64,000 nt of DNA, taken from assembly GCA_022600955.1 (NCBI GenBank), contig JAHZJK010000024.1, positions 1 through 64,000 of the forward strand, in the 5' to 3' direction. Source of the DNA: Gammaproteobacteria bacterium (GTDB lineage Bacteria; Pseudomonadota; Gammaproteobacteria; Steroidobacterales; Woeseiaceae). The translations under genes and the position numbers were made by a program. The notes under the pieces are model-generated. The model ran no database searches and was not told the origin of the DNA. It worked only from the letters and a program-made list of their open reading frames with translations. Positions 34,779 through 44,014 of the stretch are shown in pieces (within the stretch, counting starts at the first letter, position 1; the number at the start of each line of letters is the position of its first letter).

Positions 34779-35800
34779 GCAAGCAGTACAGCCAGCAGCT
34801 GGACAAGCTGCTCAATGGCGAGTCACTCGAAGAGCAACAGGCCTACGAGCTCATGCACGCCCTCGCGGAGGGAGAGTTGCCGGGGGCATTGGCAGGCGCG
34901 CTGCTTGCAGGACTTCGTGCGAAAGGTGAAACGGCGGATGAGATACGCGGCTTCGCCACGGCGATGCGAGAGCTCGCTGTGCGTCCGGGTATTCCTGCGG
35001 GCGCACCGACGGTCGATACCGTAGGCACAGGCGGCGATGGTTCGGGCAGTCTGAACATTTCCACGGGGACGGGATTGCTGGCAGCGGCCTGCGGCTCGCG
35101 CGTTGTCAAACACGGCAATCGATCCGTATCGAGTCGTTCCGGCAGCGCCGACATGCTCGAGTGCCTGGGCATGCCGTTACCGCTGCACGAAGACCGGGCG
35201 ATCGATTGCCTGCAGGCAACCGGGTTTACGTTTCTGTTCGCGCCGGCATACCATCCGGCGATGAAAGCCGTCATGCCAATTCGTGGTGCGCTTTCGGTGC
35301 GTACCGTGTTCAACGTGCTGGGGCCGCTGACCAATCCAGCCGCACCGCCGTTTCAGTTAATCGGGGCGTACAGCAAGGATGCGGCAAAACTCATGGCCGA
35401 TGCGCTTGCGGGCATGCCGCTGGAAAGGGCCTTCGTTGTGCACGGTGAGCCAGGCTGGGACGAGGCGACGCCGGCGGGCGACTTTTATCTGTTCGACGTT
35501 ACACCCGGCAACGTGACCGAGACGCTGCGCTCGCCGGAAGATTACGGTCTGCAGCGATGCGCACCCAAAGATCTTGAAGGTGGCGATGCGGACCACAATG
35601 CGCAGGAGCTGACTCGCGTGTTCACGGGTGAGGACAAAGGCGCACATCGCGATGCATTGCTGATGGGCACGTCGCTGGTGCTTGAAGTACAGGGCGTGGC
35701 GAAGAGTGCAAAAGAAGGCGTCGAACAGGCGGCAGCCGCGATTGATGACGGACGCGCCGCAGCATTCCTGGCCGCAATGCGGGCGCACTTCGAAGACTGA
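34775..35800 (+). CDS. trpD: anthranilate phosphoribosyltransferase
   Basis: A 341-residue enzyme transferring phosphoribose from PRPP to anthranilate. The PRPP-binding GTGGDGSGSLNIST loop, KHGNRSVSSRSGSADML and the anthranilate-site FAPAYHPAMKAVMPIRGAL segment are all intact. The ATG overlaps the trpG stop by four bases. The C-terminal half carries the variable helix with LTRVFTGEDKGAHRDALLM. Confidence 0.96.
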   Translation: MSKQYSQQLDKLLNGESLEEQQAYELMHALAEGELPGALAGALLAGLRAKGETADEIRGFATAMRELAVRPGIPAGAPTVDTVGTGGDGSGSLNISTGTGLLAAACGSRVVKHGNRSVSSRSGSADMLECLGMPLPLHEDRAIDCLQATGFTFLFAPAYHPAMKAVMPIRGALSVRTVFNVLGPLTNPAAPPFQLIGAYSKDAAKLMADALAGMPLERAFVVHGEPGWDEATPAGDFYLFDVTPGNVTETLRSPEDYGLQRCAPKDLEGGDADHNAQELTRVFTGEDKGAHRDALLMGTSLVLEVQGVAKSAKEGVEQAAAAIDDGRAAAFLAAMRAHFED

Positions 35801-36594
35801 TGAGCGATTTCCTGCAAACGATGGCAACGAGCAGTGCAGCGCGAGCGGCAGCTGCGGGTTCGTTCAGCGCGAGCGACTTTGACAAGCCGGTCGTGCCGCT
35901 ATCGCTGGGAAGCTTTGATGTCATCGCCGAGATCAAAGACCGTTCGCCTGCAGTAGGTGAGCTCAGCGTCGCAGGTGACGACCGCGCCAGCCGTGCGGCG
36001 AAGTACGCAGCTGGCGGGGCGGCGGCGGTCTCGGTCCTGACCGAGCCCAGTCGTTTCGACGGAAGCTTGCAACACCTCGCCGACGTTGCCGCGGCCGTTC
36101 CTGACACACCGGTCATGCGCAAGGACTTTCTCGTTGAGCCTGTGCAGATACTCGAAGCCCGCAAGGCAGGCGCCAGCGGCGTACTGCTGATTGCGGCCAT
36201 GCTGTCAGACGACAAATTGCGAACGATGCTGGATTGCGCCTGGGAGTACGGTCTGTTCGTGCTGCTGGAGTCTTTCGACGAAGACGACCTGCGTCGCTCG
36301 TCAGCACTGCTCGACGAGAGCGTTGATGCAGACCGCGCGGAGCAGGGACAGTTACTGTTTGGCGTCAACACACGCAACCTGCGCACGCTCGAGGTCGACT
36401 CGGACCGATTGCGGAATCTGGCAGCACGACTTCCTCGAGGCCGCTGTGTCGCCGAAAGCGGCTTGCTCGTTCCTGCCGACGCGGAACGCGTTGCCGGCTG
36501 GGGCTACACGATGGCACTTGTGGGTACAGCGTTGATGCGCAGCGAAGACCCGGAGTCTCTCGTTGCTGCGATGCGCAAGGCGGGGTCGCGGTGA
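35800..36594 (+). CDS. trpC: indole-3-glycerol phosphate synthase
   Basis: A 264-residue TIM-barrel enzyme that closes the indole ring from CdRP. The catalytic Lys lies in VIAEIKDRSPAVGEL, the second Lys in MRKDFLVEPVQI, and the phosphate-binding end in CVAESGLLVPADAERVAGWG. EPSRFDGSLQHL is the substrate loop. The gene is monofunctional, not fused to trpF. Its ATG shares a base with the trpD TGA. Confidence 0.96.
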   Translation: MSDFLQTMATSSAARAAAAGSFSASDFDKPVVPLSLGSFDVIAEIKDRSPAVGELSVAGDDRASRAAKYAAGGAAAVSVLTEPSRFDGSLQHLADVAAAVPDTPVMRKDFLVEPVQILEARKAGASGVLLIAAMLSDDKLRTMLDCAWEYGLFVLLESFDEDDLRRSSALLDESVDADRAEQGQLLFGVNTRNLRTLEVDSDRLRNLAARLPRGRCVAESGLLVPADAERVAGWGYTMALVGTALMRSEDPESLVAAMRKAGSR

Positions 36595-37184
36595 GCATGT
36601 TCGTGAAAATCTGTGGGCTGCGAGAGCAGCAGCACGTTGATGCCGCGCTGGATGCGGGCGCCGACGCACTGGGCTTTGTGTTCGCCAGATCGCCGCGTGA
36701 GGTGACGCCGGCGCACGCCGCCGAAGTAAGCGCCCATGTGGATGCCGGCGTCTTGAGAGTGGCTGTCATGCTGCATCCGAGCAACGATGAGTGGCAGGCG
36801 GTATTGAACGGCTTCGCGCCGGACGTCCTGCAGACCGATGCAGGGGATTTCGCGAGTCTCGACGTGCCGAATTCAGTCGCTCGCTGGCCGGTCTACCGCG
36901 AAGGTGGCCTGGCGCCAGACTACAGCGGCGCGTTTCTTTACGAAGGTGCGCGCAGCGGTCACGGTGAAACAGTGGATTGGTCACGCGCTGCTGCACATGC
37001 GGCCGGCGGACGCATGTTACTCGCCGGTGGCCTGACGAGCGGGAACGTTGCTGAGGCAATCGCAACGGTTCGACCGTGGGGCGTTGATGTGTCGAGTGCG
37101 GTCGAGTCCGCGCCCGGGGTAAAGGATTCAGCAATGATCGTGGAATTTATCAATGCGGCGAAAGCTGCGGGGAAGCAACTATGA
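36591..37184 (+). CDS. trpF: phosphoribosylanthranilate isomerase
   Basis: A 197-residue TIM-barrel isomerase performing the Amadori rearrangement of PRA to CdRP. The catalytic Cys is in VKICGLREQQHVDAAL and the Asp near DVLQTDAGDF. GADALGFVFARSPREV and LLAGGLTSGNVAEAI are family motifs, and VDVSSAVESAPGVKD ends the phosphate site. The GTG start overlaps the trpC stop; an ATG two codons on (MFVKICGL) is an alternative. Confidence 0.95.
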   Translation: MSMFVKICGLREQQHVDAALDAGADALGFVFARSPREVTPAHAAEVSAHVDAGVLRVAVMLHPSNDEWQAVLNGFAPDVLQTDAGDFASLDVPNSVARWPVYREGGLAPDYSGAFLYEGARSGHGETVDWSRAAAHAAGGRMLLAGGLTSGNVAEAIATVRPWGVDVSSAVESAPGVKDSAMIVEFINAAKAAGKQL

Positions 37185-38422
37185 GCACATTGTTTGCGGC
37201 GGACGAAGCGAAAGCGCTGCTCGACGCCGCTATCAGGGGTGAAATGCCCGATGACCGCGGCCGCTTCGGCCCGTTTGGCGGTCGATACGTACCCGAAACC
37301 CTGGTACCGGCATTCGAACGCCTCGAACAGGGCATGAAAGAGCATCTGCACGAGCCGGGGTTTCAGCAGGAGTTTCAAAGAGAGCTGCGCGAATGGGTGG
37401 GCCGGCCCACGGCATTGTCCTTTGCACCGCAGTTAAGCAAGCACTGGGGCGCCGAAGTCTGGATCAAGCGTGAGGATCTCGCTCACACAGGTGCGCACAA
37501 AATCAACAATGCGATCGGCCAGGCGTTGCTTGCCAAGCGGCTCGGGGCAAAACGCGTGATTGCAGAGACAGGTGCGGGGCAACACGGCGTTGCCTCTGCG
37601 GCGGCGTGCGCGCGGGTTGGTCTGTCCTGCAGTGTTTACATGGGCGCAGTCGACATGCAGCGGCAAGCACCCAATGTGGATCGAATTCGGCGCCTGGGCG
37701 CCGAGGTTGTTGCGGTTGAGTCAGGCGACAAGACGCTGCGGGCGGCCATCGACGAAGCGCTGCGTGCATGGGTAACGGATCCCGAAGGCATCTACTACCT
37801 GCTTGGGTCGGCTGTGGGCGCGCACCCCTATCCGTATCTTGTCCGCGAGCTGCAATCTGTCATTGGCGTGGAAGCGCGGCAACAGATGATCGACCAGGCG
37901 GGTGGATTACCGGATGCAGCTTTTGCCTGCGTCGGCGGAGGCTCGAATGCGATCGGTCTGTTTTACCCGCTGCTCGGCGACGACATCGAACTGATCGGCG
38001 TTGAAGCGGGCGGCATAGGCAGCGGGCTGGGCGAAAACGCGGCAACGCTGGCGACGGGAACGCCCGGTGTGTTGCAGGGGTCTTACACGATCATCCTGCA
38101 GGACGACGACGGCCAGGTGCAGGAGACCCAGTCTATCTCGGCAGGGCTGGATTATTCCGGCGTGGGACCGGAGCATGCCTTGTTGCAGGCGACCGGTCGC
38201 GTTAAGTACATTTCTGCGAAAGACGACGAAGCGCTGGAGGCGCTTGAAGAGCTGTGCGCCGCCGAAGGTATCCTGACAGCACTCGAAACGTCGCACGCGT
38301 TTGCTGCAGCAAGTGATTACGCCAGGCGGAACCCGGGTAGCCGGATTCTGGTCGGCAACTCGGGTCGCGGGGACAAAGACATGCCGACCCTGACCCAGTA
38401 TCCGGCGAGGGTTCGAACATGA
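37181..38422 (+). CDS. trpB: tryptophan synthase beta subunit
   Basis: A 413-residue PLP enzyme joining indole to serine. The PLP lysine is in HTGAHKINNAIGQALLAKRLG, AETGAGQHGVASA is the substrate Glu loop, and CVGGGSNAIGLFYPL the phosphate cradle. The N-terminus RFGPFGGRYVPETL is typical of the TrpB1 class that pairs with TrpA. The ATG overlaps trpF and the stop overlaps trpA. Confidence 0.97.
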   Translation: MSTLFAADEAKALLDAAIRGEMPDDRGRFGPFGGRYVPETLVPAFERLEQGMKEHLHEPGFQQEFQRELREWVGRPTALSFAPQLSKHWGAEVWIKREDLAHTGAHKINNAIGQALLAKRLGAKRVIAETGAGQHGVASAAACARVGLSCSVYMGAVDMQRQAPNVDRIRRLGAEVVAVESGDKTLRAAIDEALRAWVTDPEGIYYLLGSAVGAHPYPYLVRELQSVIGVEARQQMIDQAGGLPDAAFACVGGGSNAIGLFYPLLGDDIELIGVEAGGIGSGLGENAATLATGTPGVLQGSYTIILQDDDGQVQETQSISAGLDYSGVGPEHALLQATGRVKYISAKDDEALEALEELCAAEGILTALETSHAFAAASDYARRNPGSRILVGNSGRGDKDMPTLTQYPARVRT

Positions 38423-39222
38423 TGGCACATCAAAAGCTGAGCGCTGCGATCACCGCGGCCAATGACGCCGGTCGCCCGGCACTGATTCCGTTTATTACGG
38501 CGGGTTACCCGGATCCCGCAGACTTCATCGAGACGCTCAAGGCCATTGCCGCTGTCGGCGATGCTGTTGAGCTCGGTATTCCATTCTCGGATCCGATGGC
38601 AGACGGCATGACGATTCAGCGTTCGAGTTTCGAAGCGCTCAAGAATGGCGTCAGCCTGAAATGGATATTCGAGCAACTCGATTCCGCACAGGGTGAGATC
38701 GGGGCACCACTCGTGATGATGTCCTACCTGAACCCGTTGCTCGCCTTCGGATACGACGAATTGGCCGAGCGTTCTCTGGCCGCAGGCGTTTGCGGCTTCA
38801 TCGTGCCCGATCTTCCATTTGAGGAAAGCGCGGAGATTCGTGCGGCACTGGAAGCAAAGGGGCTGGGACTGATCCAGCTCGTGACGCCGGCGACGCCAAC
38901 TGATCGGCTGAAAATCTTGTGCGATGCTTCGAGGGGCTTCGTCTATGCGGTAACGATTACCGGTATCACGGGCGGAGACACGGGATTGCCAGCAGACCTG
39001 ACCGACTATCTTGGCCAGGTCGCTGAAATCTCTGCGCTGCCCGTGTGTGCGGGATTTGGCATACGCAGCGCGGCTGATGTTGCTTCCGTTGGGCAGCATG
39101 CTGCGGGTGCAATAGTGGGTTCGGCACTGGTAGAAGTGCTCGAAAAAGGCGATGATCCAAAGTCATACTTGCAGTCACTTTTGGGGACTCGGGATGACAG
39201 ACAGTCAGGCGGCGCCGGCTAA
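38419..39222 (+). CDS. trpA: tryptophan synthase alpha subunit
   Basis: A 267-residue TIM-barrel lyase that releases indole from indoleglycerol phosphate. The catalytic Glu is in AVELGIPFSDPMADG with the Asp eleven residues on; ITGITGGDTGLPADL and VCAGFGIRSAADV are the phosphate-binding loops. Two adjacent ATGs open the gene in the trpB stop. The last 29 bases overlap the start of a DUF2157 membrane gene, so the pathway operon does not end here. Confidence 0.96.
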   Translation: MMAHQKLSAAITAANDAGRPALIPFITAGYPDPADFIETLKAIAAVGDAVELGIPFSDPMADGMTIQRSSFEALKNGVSLKWIFEQLDSAQGEIGAPLVMMSYLNPLLAFGYDELAERSLAAGVCGFIVPDLPFEESAEIRAALEAKGLGLIQLVTPATPTDRLKILCDASRGFVYAVTITGITGGDTGLPADLTDYLGQVAEISALPVCAGFGIRSAADVASVGQHAAGAIVGSALVEVLEKGDDPKSYLQSLLGTRDDRQSGGAG

Positions 39223-40201
39223 TCTCGCCGAGGTCAACGAACTTCGCCATGCAGGTGAGATAACGGCGTCCCAATACCTGGGCGCGGTACGGCAATGTCG
39301 CGATAGCGACTACTGGCATCGCTGGGCCATGCGTGCTCTTCTCGTACTCGGTGCGGTTCATCTTCTCGCCGGCGTTATCTTTTTCTTTGCTTATAACTGG
39401 GACGAGCTTTCGTCTTTCAGTAAGTTCGGCCTGCTGCAGTCAGGCCTTGTTCTGTCTTTCGTGGCCGCAATTGTGCTGCGACTCGAAACTGTCTCGGGAC
39501 AGGGCATGCTAATAGCGTCGTCCGTTTTCACAGGCGTGTTGCTGGCTGTAATCGGGCAGGTCTATCAAACGGGCGCAGACGCCTGGGAGTTATTCGCGGC
39601 ATGGACAGTGCTGACCCTGCCCTGGGCGCTGGTCTCAAAAAGCAGCGCGCACTGGATGTTCTGGATCGTGATCTGTCTGACCGCTGTGAGTCTTTACGGC
39701 GCGCAGGTCATGGTTGCACTCGGTCACCTGGAACCCACGGAACTCGCGATCGTGACAGGCGTATTGCCGATTGTTTTCCTCGCGTGCCGCGAAGCCGCTT
39801 TGCGGTTGGGTGCCGAGTGGCTTGACGACGGCTGGTTCCGACGGGGTCTGGTCGTGTTTGCGATGGGTTCGCTGTTCTTTCCCGCCATCGCCTTCGTCTT
39901 TAGTAACGACTCGGACTTGCCGGGCTTTGTCGTGTTCCTGCTTGTGACCGCGGCGCTTGCCTATACCTACATGCAGGTGCTGCCGGACTTTTCGATTCTC
40001 GCGATTATCACGGCGTTCGTTACGGTGCTTGGTATGGCGATAGGTGGTCGCCTGATACACGAAACGATATCGTTCGATGGCTCGGGCCAACTGGTTGTTG
40101 GGCTTTTCCTGCTCGGTGGCTGGTGCGCCGCAATGACGACAGGGGCGGTTCGTTTTCTCAGGTACCTGCATAAAGAAGTGTCGCCGGAGGTGCAGCAATG
40201 A
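39194..40201 (+). CDS. DUF2157 membrane protein
   Basis: A 335-residue integral membrane protein. A cytosolic N-terminus (AAPANLAEVNELRHAGEITASQYLGAVRQ) with the DUF2157 helix pair leads to about ten hydrophobic helices starting with ALLVLGAVHLLAGVIFFFAYNWDEL. The start at ATG 39194 (MTDSQAAPANLAEV) lies inside trpA with GGGGACTCGGG upstream, so translation is probably coupled to trpA. It forms a set with the next two genes (DUF4401, GDYXXLXY), a combination found together in many bacteria. No biochemical role is known to me. Confidence 0.85.
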   Translation: MTDSQAAPANLAEVNELRHAGEITASQYLGAVRQCRDSDYWHRWAMRALLVLGAVHLLAGVIFFFAYNWDELSSFSKFGLLQSGLVLSFVAAIVLRLETVSGQGMLIASSVFTGVLLAVIGQVYQTGADAWELFAAWTVLTLPWALVSKSSAHWMFWIVICLTAVSLYGAQVMVALGHLEPTELAIVTGVLPIVFLACREAALRLGAEWLDDGWFRRGLVVFAMGSLFFPAIAFVFSNDSDLPGFVVFLLVTAALAYTYMQVLPDFSILAIITAFVTVLGMAIGGRLIHETISFDGSGQLVVGLFLLGGWCAAMTTGAVRFLRYLHKEVSPEVQQ

Positions 40202-41160
40202 GTAACGCTGCCATGCCATGGTACGTGCGCGGTGTTATCGGTATCGGTGCATGGATCACTGCGCTCGTGCTGGTTGCGCTCGGCGGCGCAATCGTTTTTT
40301 CCCTGCTCGACCTGAATGATCCCGGCGCCGTGGCGGTCGTCGGAATCGGCTACCTCGCACTCGGTATTTCGTTGCTGCGAAAAGAGCAGAGCGGTGTGTT
40401 CGCACAACAGCTCGGTATCGCGACGTCGGCGGCTGGTGCCGCGCTGGTCTCGGGTGGCCTCGCCGCAGAGGCGGAGACGTTCTGGGTCGGCTGCCTTGTC
40501 GCGGGATTGCTCACCGTTATAGTCATAGCGTTGTCCAAAGACAAGATTCTGCAGTTCCTGGTCGCCGCATTGACGGCGGGATTTTACGTCGGCGCATTGA
40601 TCGACCATCGCACTCCGTACTTTATCGACCTGGTGGCACTTGCAACGCCAGTCGGGCTATACCTTTTATTGCGACCAACAGAGCGGGACCTGATGCCCAC
40701 GGCGGTGGCGCTACTGGGTGTCTTCCCGGTCGTGAGCCTGATGCTGGCGGACAGCTCCAGTGCCTGGTGGGCTCGTGACCTGGAGCAGGGCGGTACGTTC
40801 GCTCAGGCACTGCATATTGTCCTGTTCCTGACGCTTGTGTTCTTGCACTGGAGGAACAGCACCGACTCAAAAGTAAAGCTGCAGGTCACTGCGTTTGCTG
40901 TGGTTGCAGCGTTGGTGTGCGTGTTGCTGCCTCCGGGCGGTTCTGCCGCGATGCTGATATTGATGCTCGCATTTGTTATCGGATCCCGACCGTTCGCGGT
41001 CATCGGTGCCGCATTGCAGGCGCAATTCATCGCGCGCTACTACTACAGCCTCGACATGAACCTGTTCGACAAGTCGTTGTTGCTCATGGCGGTTGGTGCA
41101 TTGTTGCTGGCGGCATGGTGGGTGGTGCAGCGCGCTGACGCGAGAGGAGAGTCGCGATGA
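40198..41160 (+). CDS. DUF4401 membrane protein
   Basis: A 320-residue polytopic membrane protein with around ten hydrophobic segments (VIGIGAWITALVLVALGGAIVFSLL at the N-terminus; LLLMAVGALLLAAWWVV at the end). Its place between a DUF2157 protein and a GDYXXLXY protein, plus its length and layout, identify the DUF4401 family. The ATG overlaps the previous stop by four bases, as does its own stop with the next gene, so the three proteins are likely made in fixed ratio and act as a complex. Confidence 0.85.
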   Translation: MSNAAMPWYVRGVIGIGAWITALVLVALGGAIVFSLLDLNDPGAVAVVGIGYLALGISLLRKEQSGVFAQQLGIATSAAGAALVSGGLAAEAETFWVGCLVAGLLTVIVIALSKDKILQFLVAALTAGFYVGALIDHRTPYFIDLVALATPVGLYLLLRPTERDLMPTAVALLGVFPVVSLMLADSSSAWWARDLEQGGTFAQALHIVLFLTLVFLHWRNSTDSKVKLQVTAFAVVAALVCVLLPPGGSAAMLILMLAFVIGSRPFAVIGAALQAQFIARYYYSLDMNLFDKSLLLMAVGALLLAAWWVVQRADARGESR

Positions 41161-41678
41161 TGACATCAAGAGCGTGGCTTGCGCTGGCGGGACTCATCAT
41201 TGTGCTGGGCGCAACGAACTACACGATCATGCAGCGTCAACAGGTCGTCGACAACGGCCAGCCGATGCTACTCGGACTCCGGCCTGTCGACCCACGGTCC
41301 CTGATGCAGGGAGATTACATGGTCTTGCGTTATGCGGAGACGGTGTTTCCGGATCGCGGCGGTCGCAGCGACTTGCCACGCAAGGGCGTTTTCGTGGTCA
41401 CGCTGGACAGCAATAATGTCGCGACGTTTGCACGCATGCATGACGGCGAGGCGCTTGCGGACAACGAGGCGCTGCTGCAGTACAAGCAGGTTGATGCCCG
41501 TGGCAATGTGCGGCTCGGAGCCGAGAGTTTCTTTTTTCAGGAAGGACAGGCGGCACTATTCGATCCCGCCCGTTTCGGTGTTTTGCATGTCGATGACTCG
41601 GGCAAGAGTGTCCTGGTTGGACTCGCCGATGAGGGGTGGCAGATGATCAGCGCTCCGGACGCAACAACACCGGAGTAA
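41157..41678 (+). CDS. GDYXXLXY domain protein
   Basis: A 173-residue bitopic protein with one N-terminal membrane helix (residues 6-22, WLALAGLIIVLGATNYTIM) and an extracytoplasmic beta-rich domain. The naming motif is present as MQGDYMVLRY, preceded by the LRPVDPRSLMQ turn. A second strand set includes ESFFFQEGQAALFDPARFG. It is the last gene of the trp-DUF2157-DUF4401 chain and converges on the GGDEF gene 13 bases further on. Function is unknown; the domain resembles a substrate- or peptide-presenting module only by guess. Confidence 0.87.
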   Translation: MMTSRAWLALAGLIIVLGATNYTIMQRQQVVDNGQPMLLGLRPVDPRSLMQGDYMVLRYAETVFPDRGGRSDLPRKGVFVVTLDSNNVATFARMHDGEALADNEALLQYKQVDARGNVRLGAESFFFQEGQAALFDPARFGVLHVDDSGKSVLVGLADEGWQMISAPDATTPE

Positions 41679-41691
41679 CAGGTGCCGCGTT

Positions 41692-43800
41692 CTACGGCAT
41701 GCCGCGAGCCAGCAAGCTGGTGCCCGCTATCTCGGAGCGAAGAATCGCTGATACTTTGTCTGCCTGCATTGGCCGGCTTATCAAAAAGCCCTGCGCGAGG
41801 TCACAATTGCAGCTCTTGAGGAATTCGAGTTGCCTGACTGTCTCAACACCCTCGGCGGCAACTTCAATGTCCAGACCCTGCGCCATGGCGATGGCTGCGC
41901 GCACGATGCGCTGGTGGCTGTTGTTTTCTTCCACGTCCGCGATCAACGACTGGTCGAGTACAAAGCTGTCGATGAAACCGTTGTCGAGCGACTCGAACGA
42001 TACGTCGCGTGTTCCAAAGTGGTCCAGCGAAAGTCGCACGCCAAGTTTGCGCAGACGCTTCAATGTCTGCTGCTCTGCAGTGCGCTGGTGAACTGAATGA
42101 CCGTCGCAAATCTCCAGTTCGATGCAGCCGGGATCGAGCGTTGTGTCATCGAGAGACTTCTTGATAACCTCGGCGATACGCTTGTGCACGAGCTGTTGCG
42201 GCGACAGGTTAATTGCGATCGACAGATCGGGTAACTCAAAGCGTTGTTGCCATGACGCGAGCTGCCGGCACGCTGTCGCGATGACCCACTCGCCAGCGGA
42301 ATGAATCAGGCCGCTGCTCTCAAGGATAGGCAGGAATCGGTCCGGTGGCAGCAAGCCAAAGCGTGGGTGCTGCCAGCGCAACAGGGCTTCAAGGCCAATC
42401 AGGCGTCCGGTAGCAAGATCAATGCGCGGCTGGTAGTGCAGGACAAACTCGTTACGCACCAGCGCGTGCCGCAGGCCGACCTCAAGCTCTTCGCGCTGGG
42501 CGAGCTTGGTGTTCAGTGCGCTTGAGTAATACTGGAAGCGTCCGCCGCCACGCTTCTTCGCCTCAAACATCGCGATGTCCGCGGCCTTGATCAGGCGTTC
42601 GGCAGTTTCGCCGGACTCGGGGTACATGGCGATGCCGATACTGGGCGTTGCGTAGACCTCGCTGTTTCCGACTTCGTATTTTTCCGACAGGACCAGCATG
42701 AGTTTCTGTGCGGCAGCCGCTGCGTTGCCGGCCTCACCAAAGTCCTCAAGACAAACGACGAACTCGTCGCCGCCCCAGCGACCCGTAAAGTCACCAATAC
42801 GAAGGTTGTTCTTCAGTCGCGTTGCTACCTGCCGCAGCAGTTGATCGCCAACGTCGTGGCCGAGCGTGTCGTTGACAGACTTGAAACGGTCGAGGTCGAT
42901 GAACAGCGCCGCAAGCGGTGCTGATTTGCGCTGGCTGCGACCGACCGCACGAGCGAGCTGTTCGGTGAACAGGCTGCGATTGGCGAGCCCGGTAAGCTCA
43001 TCAAACTGGGCGCGTCGCTCGAGTTCCGTCGTGCGATGCTGTGCTTCCGTAATATCGCGAAACGTGATCACGCCGCCAACAAGCTCGCGTTTTGCATCAA
43101 ACAGGCCCTGGCCGTTCAGGCTTAGATAGATATCGGGTTGTTCAGGGGTGCGATAAATAGCGGTCTGGCCGGAAAACTTCTCGCCATTGCGCGCACGCAT
43201 CAGTGGCAAATCGGCCGAGTTGCGGTAGCTGTCACCGTTTTCATCGATGCAGCAAAAGGTCTGTTCCCATTCGGGGTCGGGCTGCATTCGCGGCCCAAGC
43301 CCCAGAATCGAGCGCGCGGCCGGATTGATTTCGAGCACATGCCCGGCATGGTCGACTACAACAACGCCGTCATTAATATTCTTGAGTATCGATAACACTG
43401 TGTCATCAGTCGCGGAGAGTTTGGACTGCAGCTTGTTGCGCTGTACGGCGTGGTCGAACGCAGCTTCCTGGTCTTCAACCGTAATATCGTCGACGCAGAT
43501 ATAGCCCTGTGCGCCAGCCTGAATCGCAGATATGCCGCGGTGTTCGTTTTTCTTTTGTGTAATAGCGACCACCGGATACGGTGCGAGGCCATGTATCAGG
43601 TCTGCGATGGACTGGCCGGACTCGGTCAGCGCGGGGCCTGCCTCAAGCAGGATCAGATCGACGATATAGGGCGCATCTTCTGGTAACTCGTACGAAGATG
43701 AGCGCGTGAGGTAAGTGCAACAGGGAAGGGTTTCCAGCTCACCGAGATAATCTGCGGCAAATTCACCTCGTCCGATATAAAGAATGGAATGTCCGGACAT
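41692..43800 (-). CDS. diguanylate cyclase with pseudo-receiver, PAS and degenerate EAL domains
   Basis: A 702-residue cytosolic signalling protein. Residues 1-125 form a receiver-like domain in which the expected phospho-Asp strand reads VDLILLEAG (Glu, not Asp). A PAS domain follows at about 135-250 (NINDGVVVVDHAGHVLEIN), then GGDEF at 262-420 with an intact active site RWGGDEFVV and an intact inhibitory RxxD site (RIGD, five residues before GGDEF). The EAL domain (about 440-690) keeps GLEALLRW and AEGVE, but DDFGTG reads DHFGTR and the KID lysine is replaced (FVLDQS), so phosphodiesterase activity is unlikely. It therefore probably makes c-di-GMP and may sense it or another signal through the EAL shell. 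Confidence 0.9.
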   Translation of the reverse strand: MSGHSILYIGRGEFAADYLGELETLPCCTYLTRSSSYELPEDAPYIVDLILLEAGPALTESGQSIADLIHGLAPYPVVAITQKKNEHRGISAIQAGAQGYICVDDITVEDQEAAFDHAVQRNKLQSKLSATDDTVLSILKNINDGVVVVDHAGHVLEINPAARSILGLGPRMQPDPEWEQTFCCIDENGDSYRNSADLPLMRARNGEKFSGQTAIYRTPEQPDIYLSLNGQGLFDAKRELVGGVITFRDITEAQHRTTELERRAQFDELTGLANRSLFTEQLARAVGRSQRKSAPLAALFIDLDRFKSVNDTLGHDVGDQLLRQVATRLKNNLRIGDFTGRWGGDEFVVCLEDFGEAGNAAAAAQKLMLVLSEKYEVGNSEVYATPSIGIAMYPESGETAERLIKAADIAMFEAKKRGGGRFQYYSSALNTKLAQREELEVGLRHALVRNEFVLHYQPRIDLATGRLIGLEALLRWQHPRFGLLPPDRFLPILESSGLIHSAGEWVIATACRQLASWQQRFELPDLSIAINLSPQQLVHKRIAEVIKKSLDDTTLDPGCIELEICDGHSVHQRTAEQQTLKRLRKLGVRLSLDHFGTRDVSFESLDNGFIDSFVLDQSLIADVEENNSHQRIVRAAIAMAQGLDIEVAAEGVETVRQLEFLKSCNCDLAQGFLISRPMQADKVSAILRSEIAGTSLLARGMP

Positions 43801-44014
43801 CAGTTTTCCCTAACCGGTACAGCTACTGTCTTCCCCATGGGTGCGAATCATATGTAAACACAGGCGCTTACGCCACTTTTTGGGCTCGAAACTGGCCATT
43901 CCCGGGCCATTTTCAAACCATTTGGACAATCAGGGCATCCAAATAACACTAGATACGGAGAAAAGACTGTTGGCAGCGCTTTTGACCGCGGAAACCAGCG
44001 ACTATAGTCGGGCT

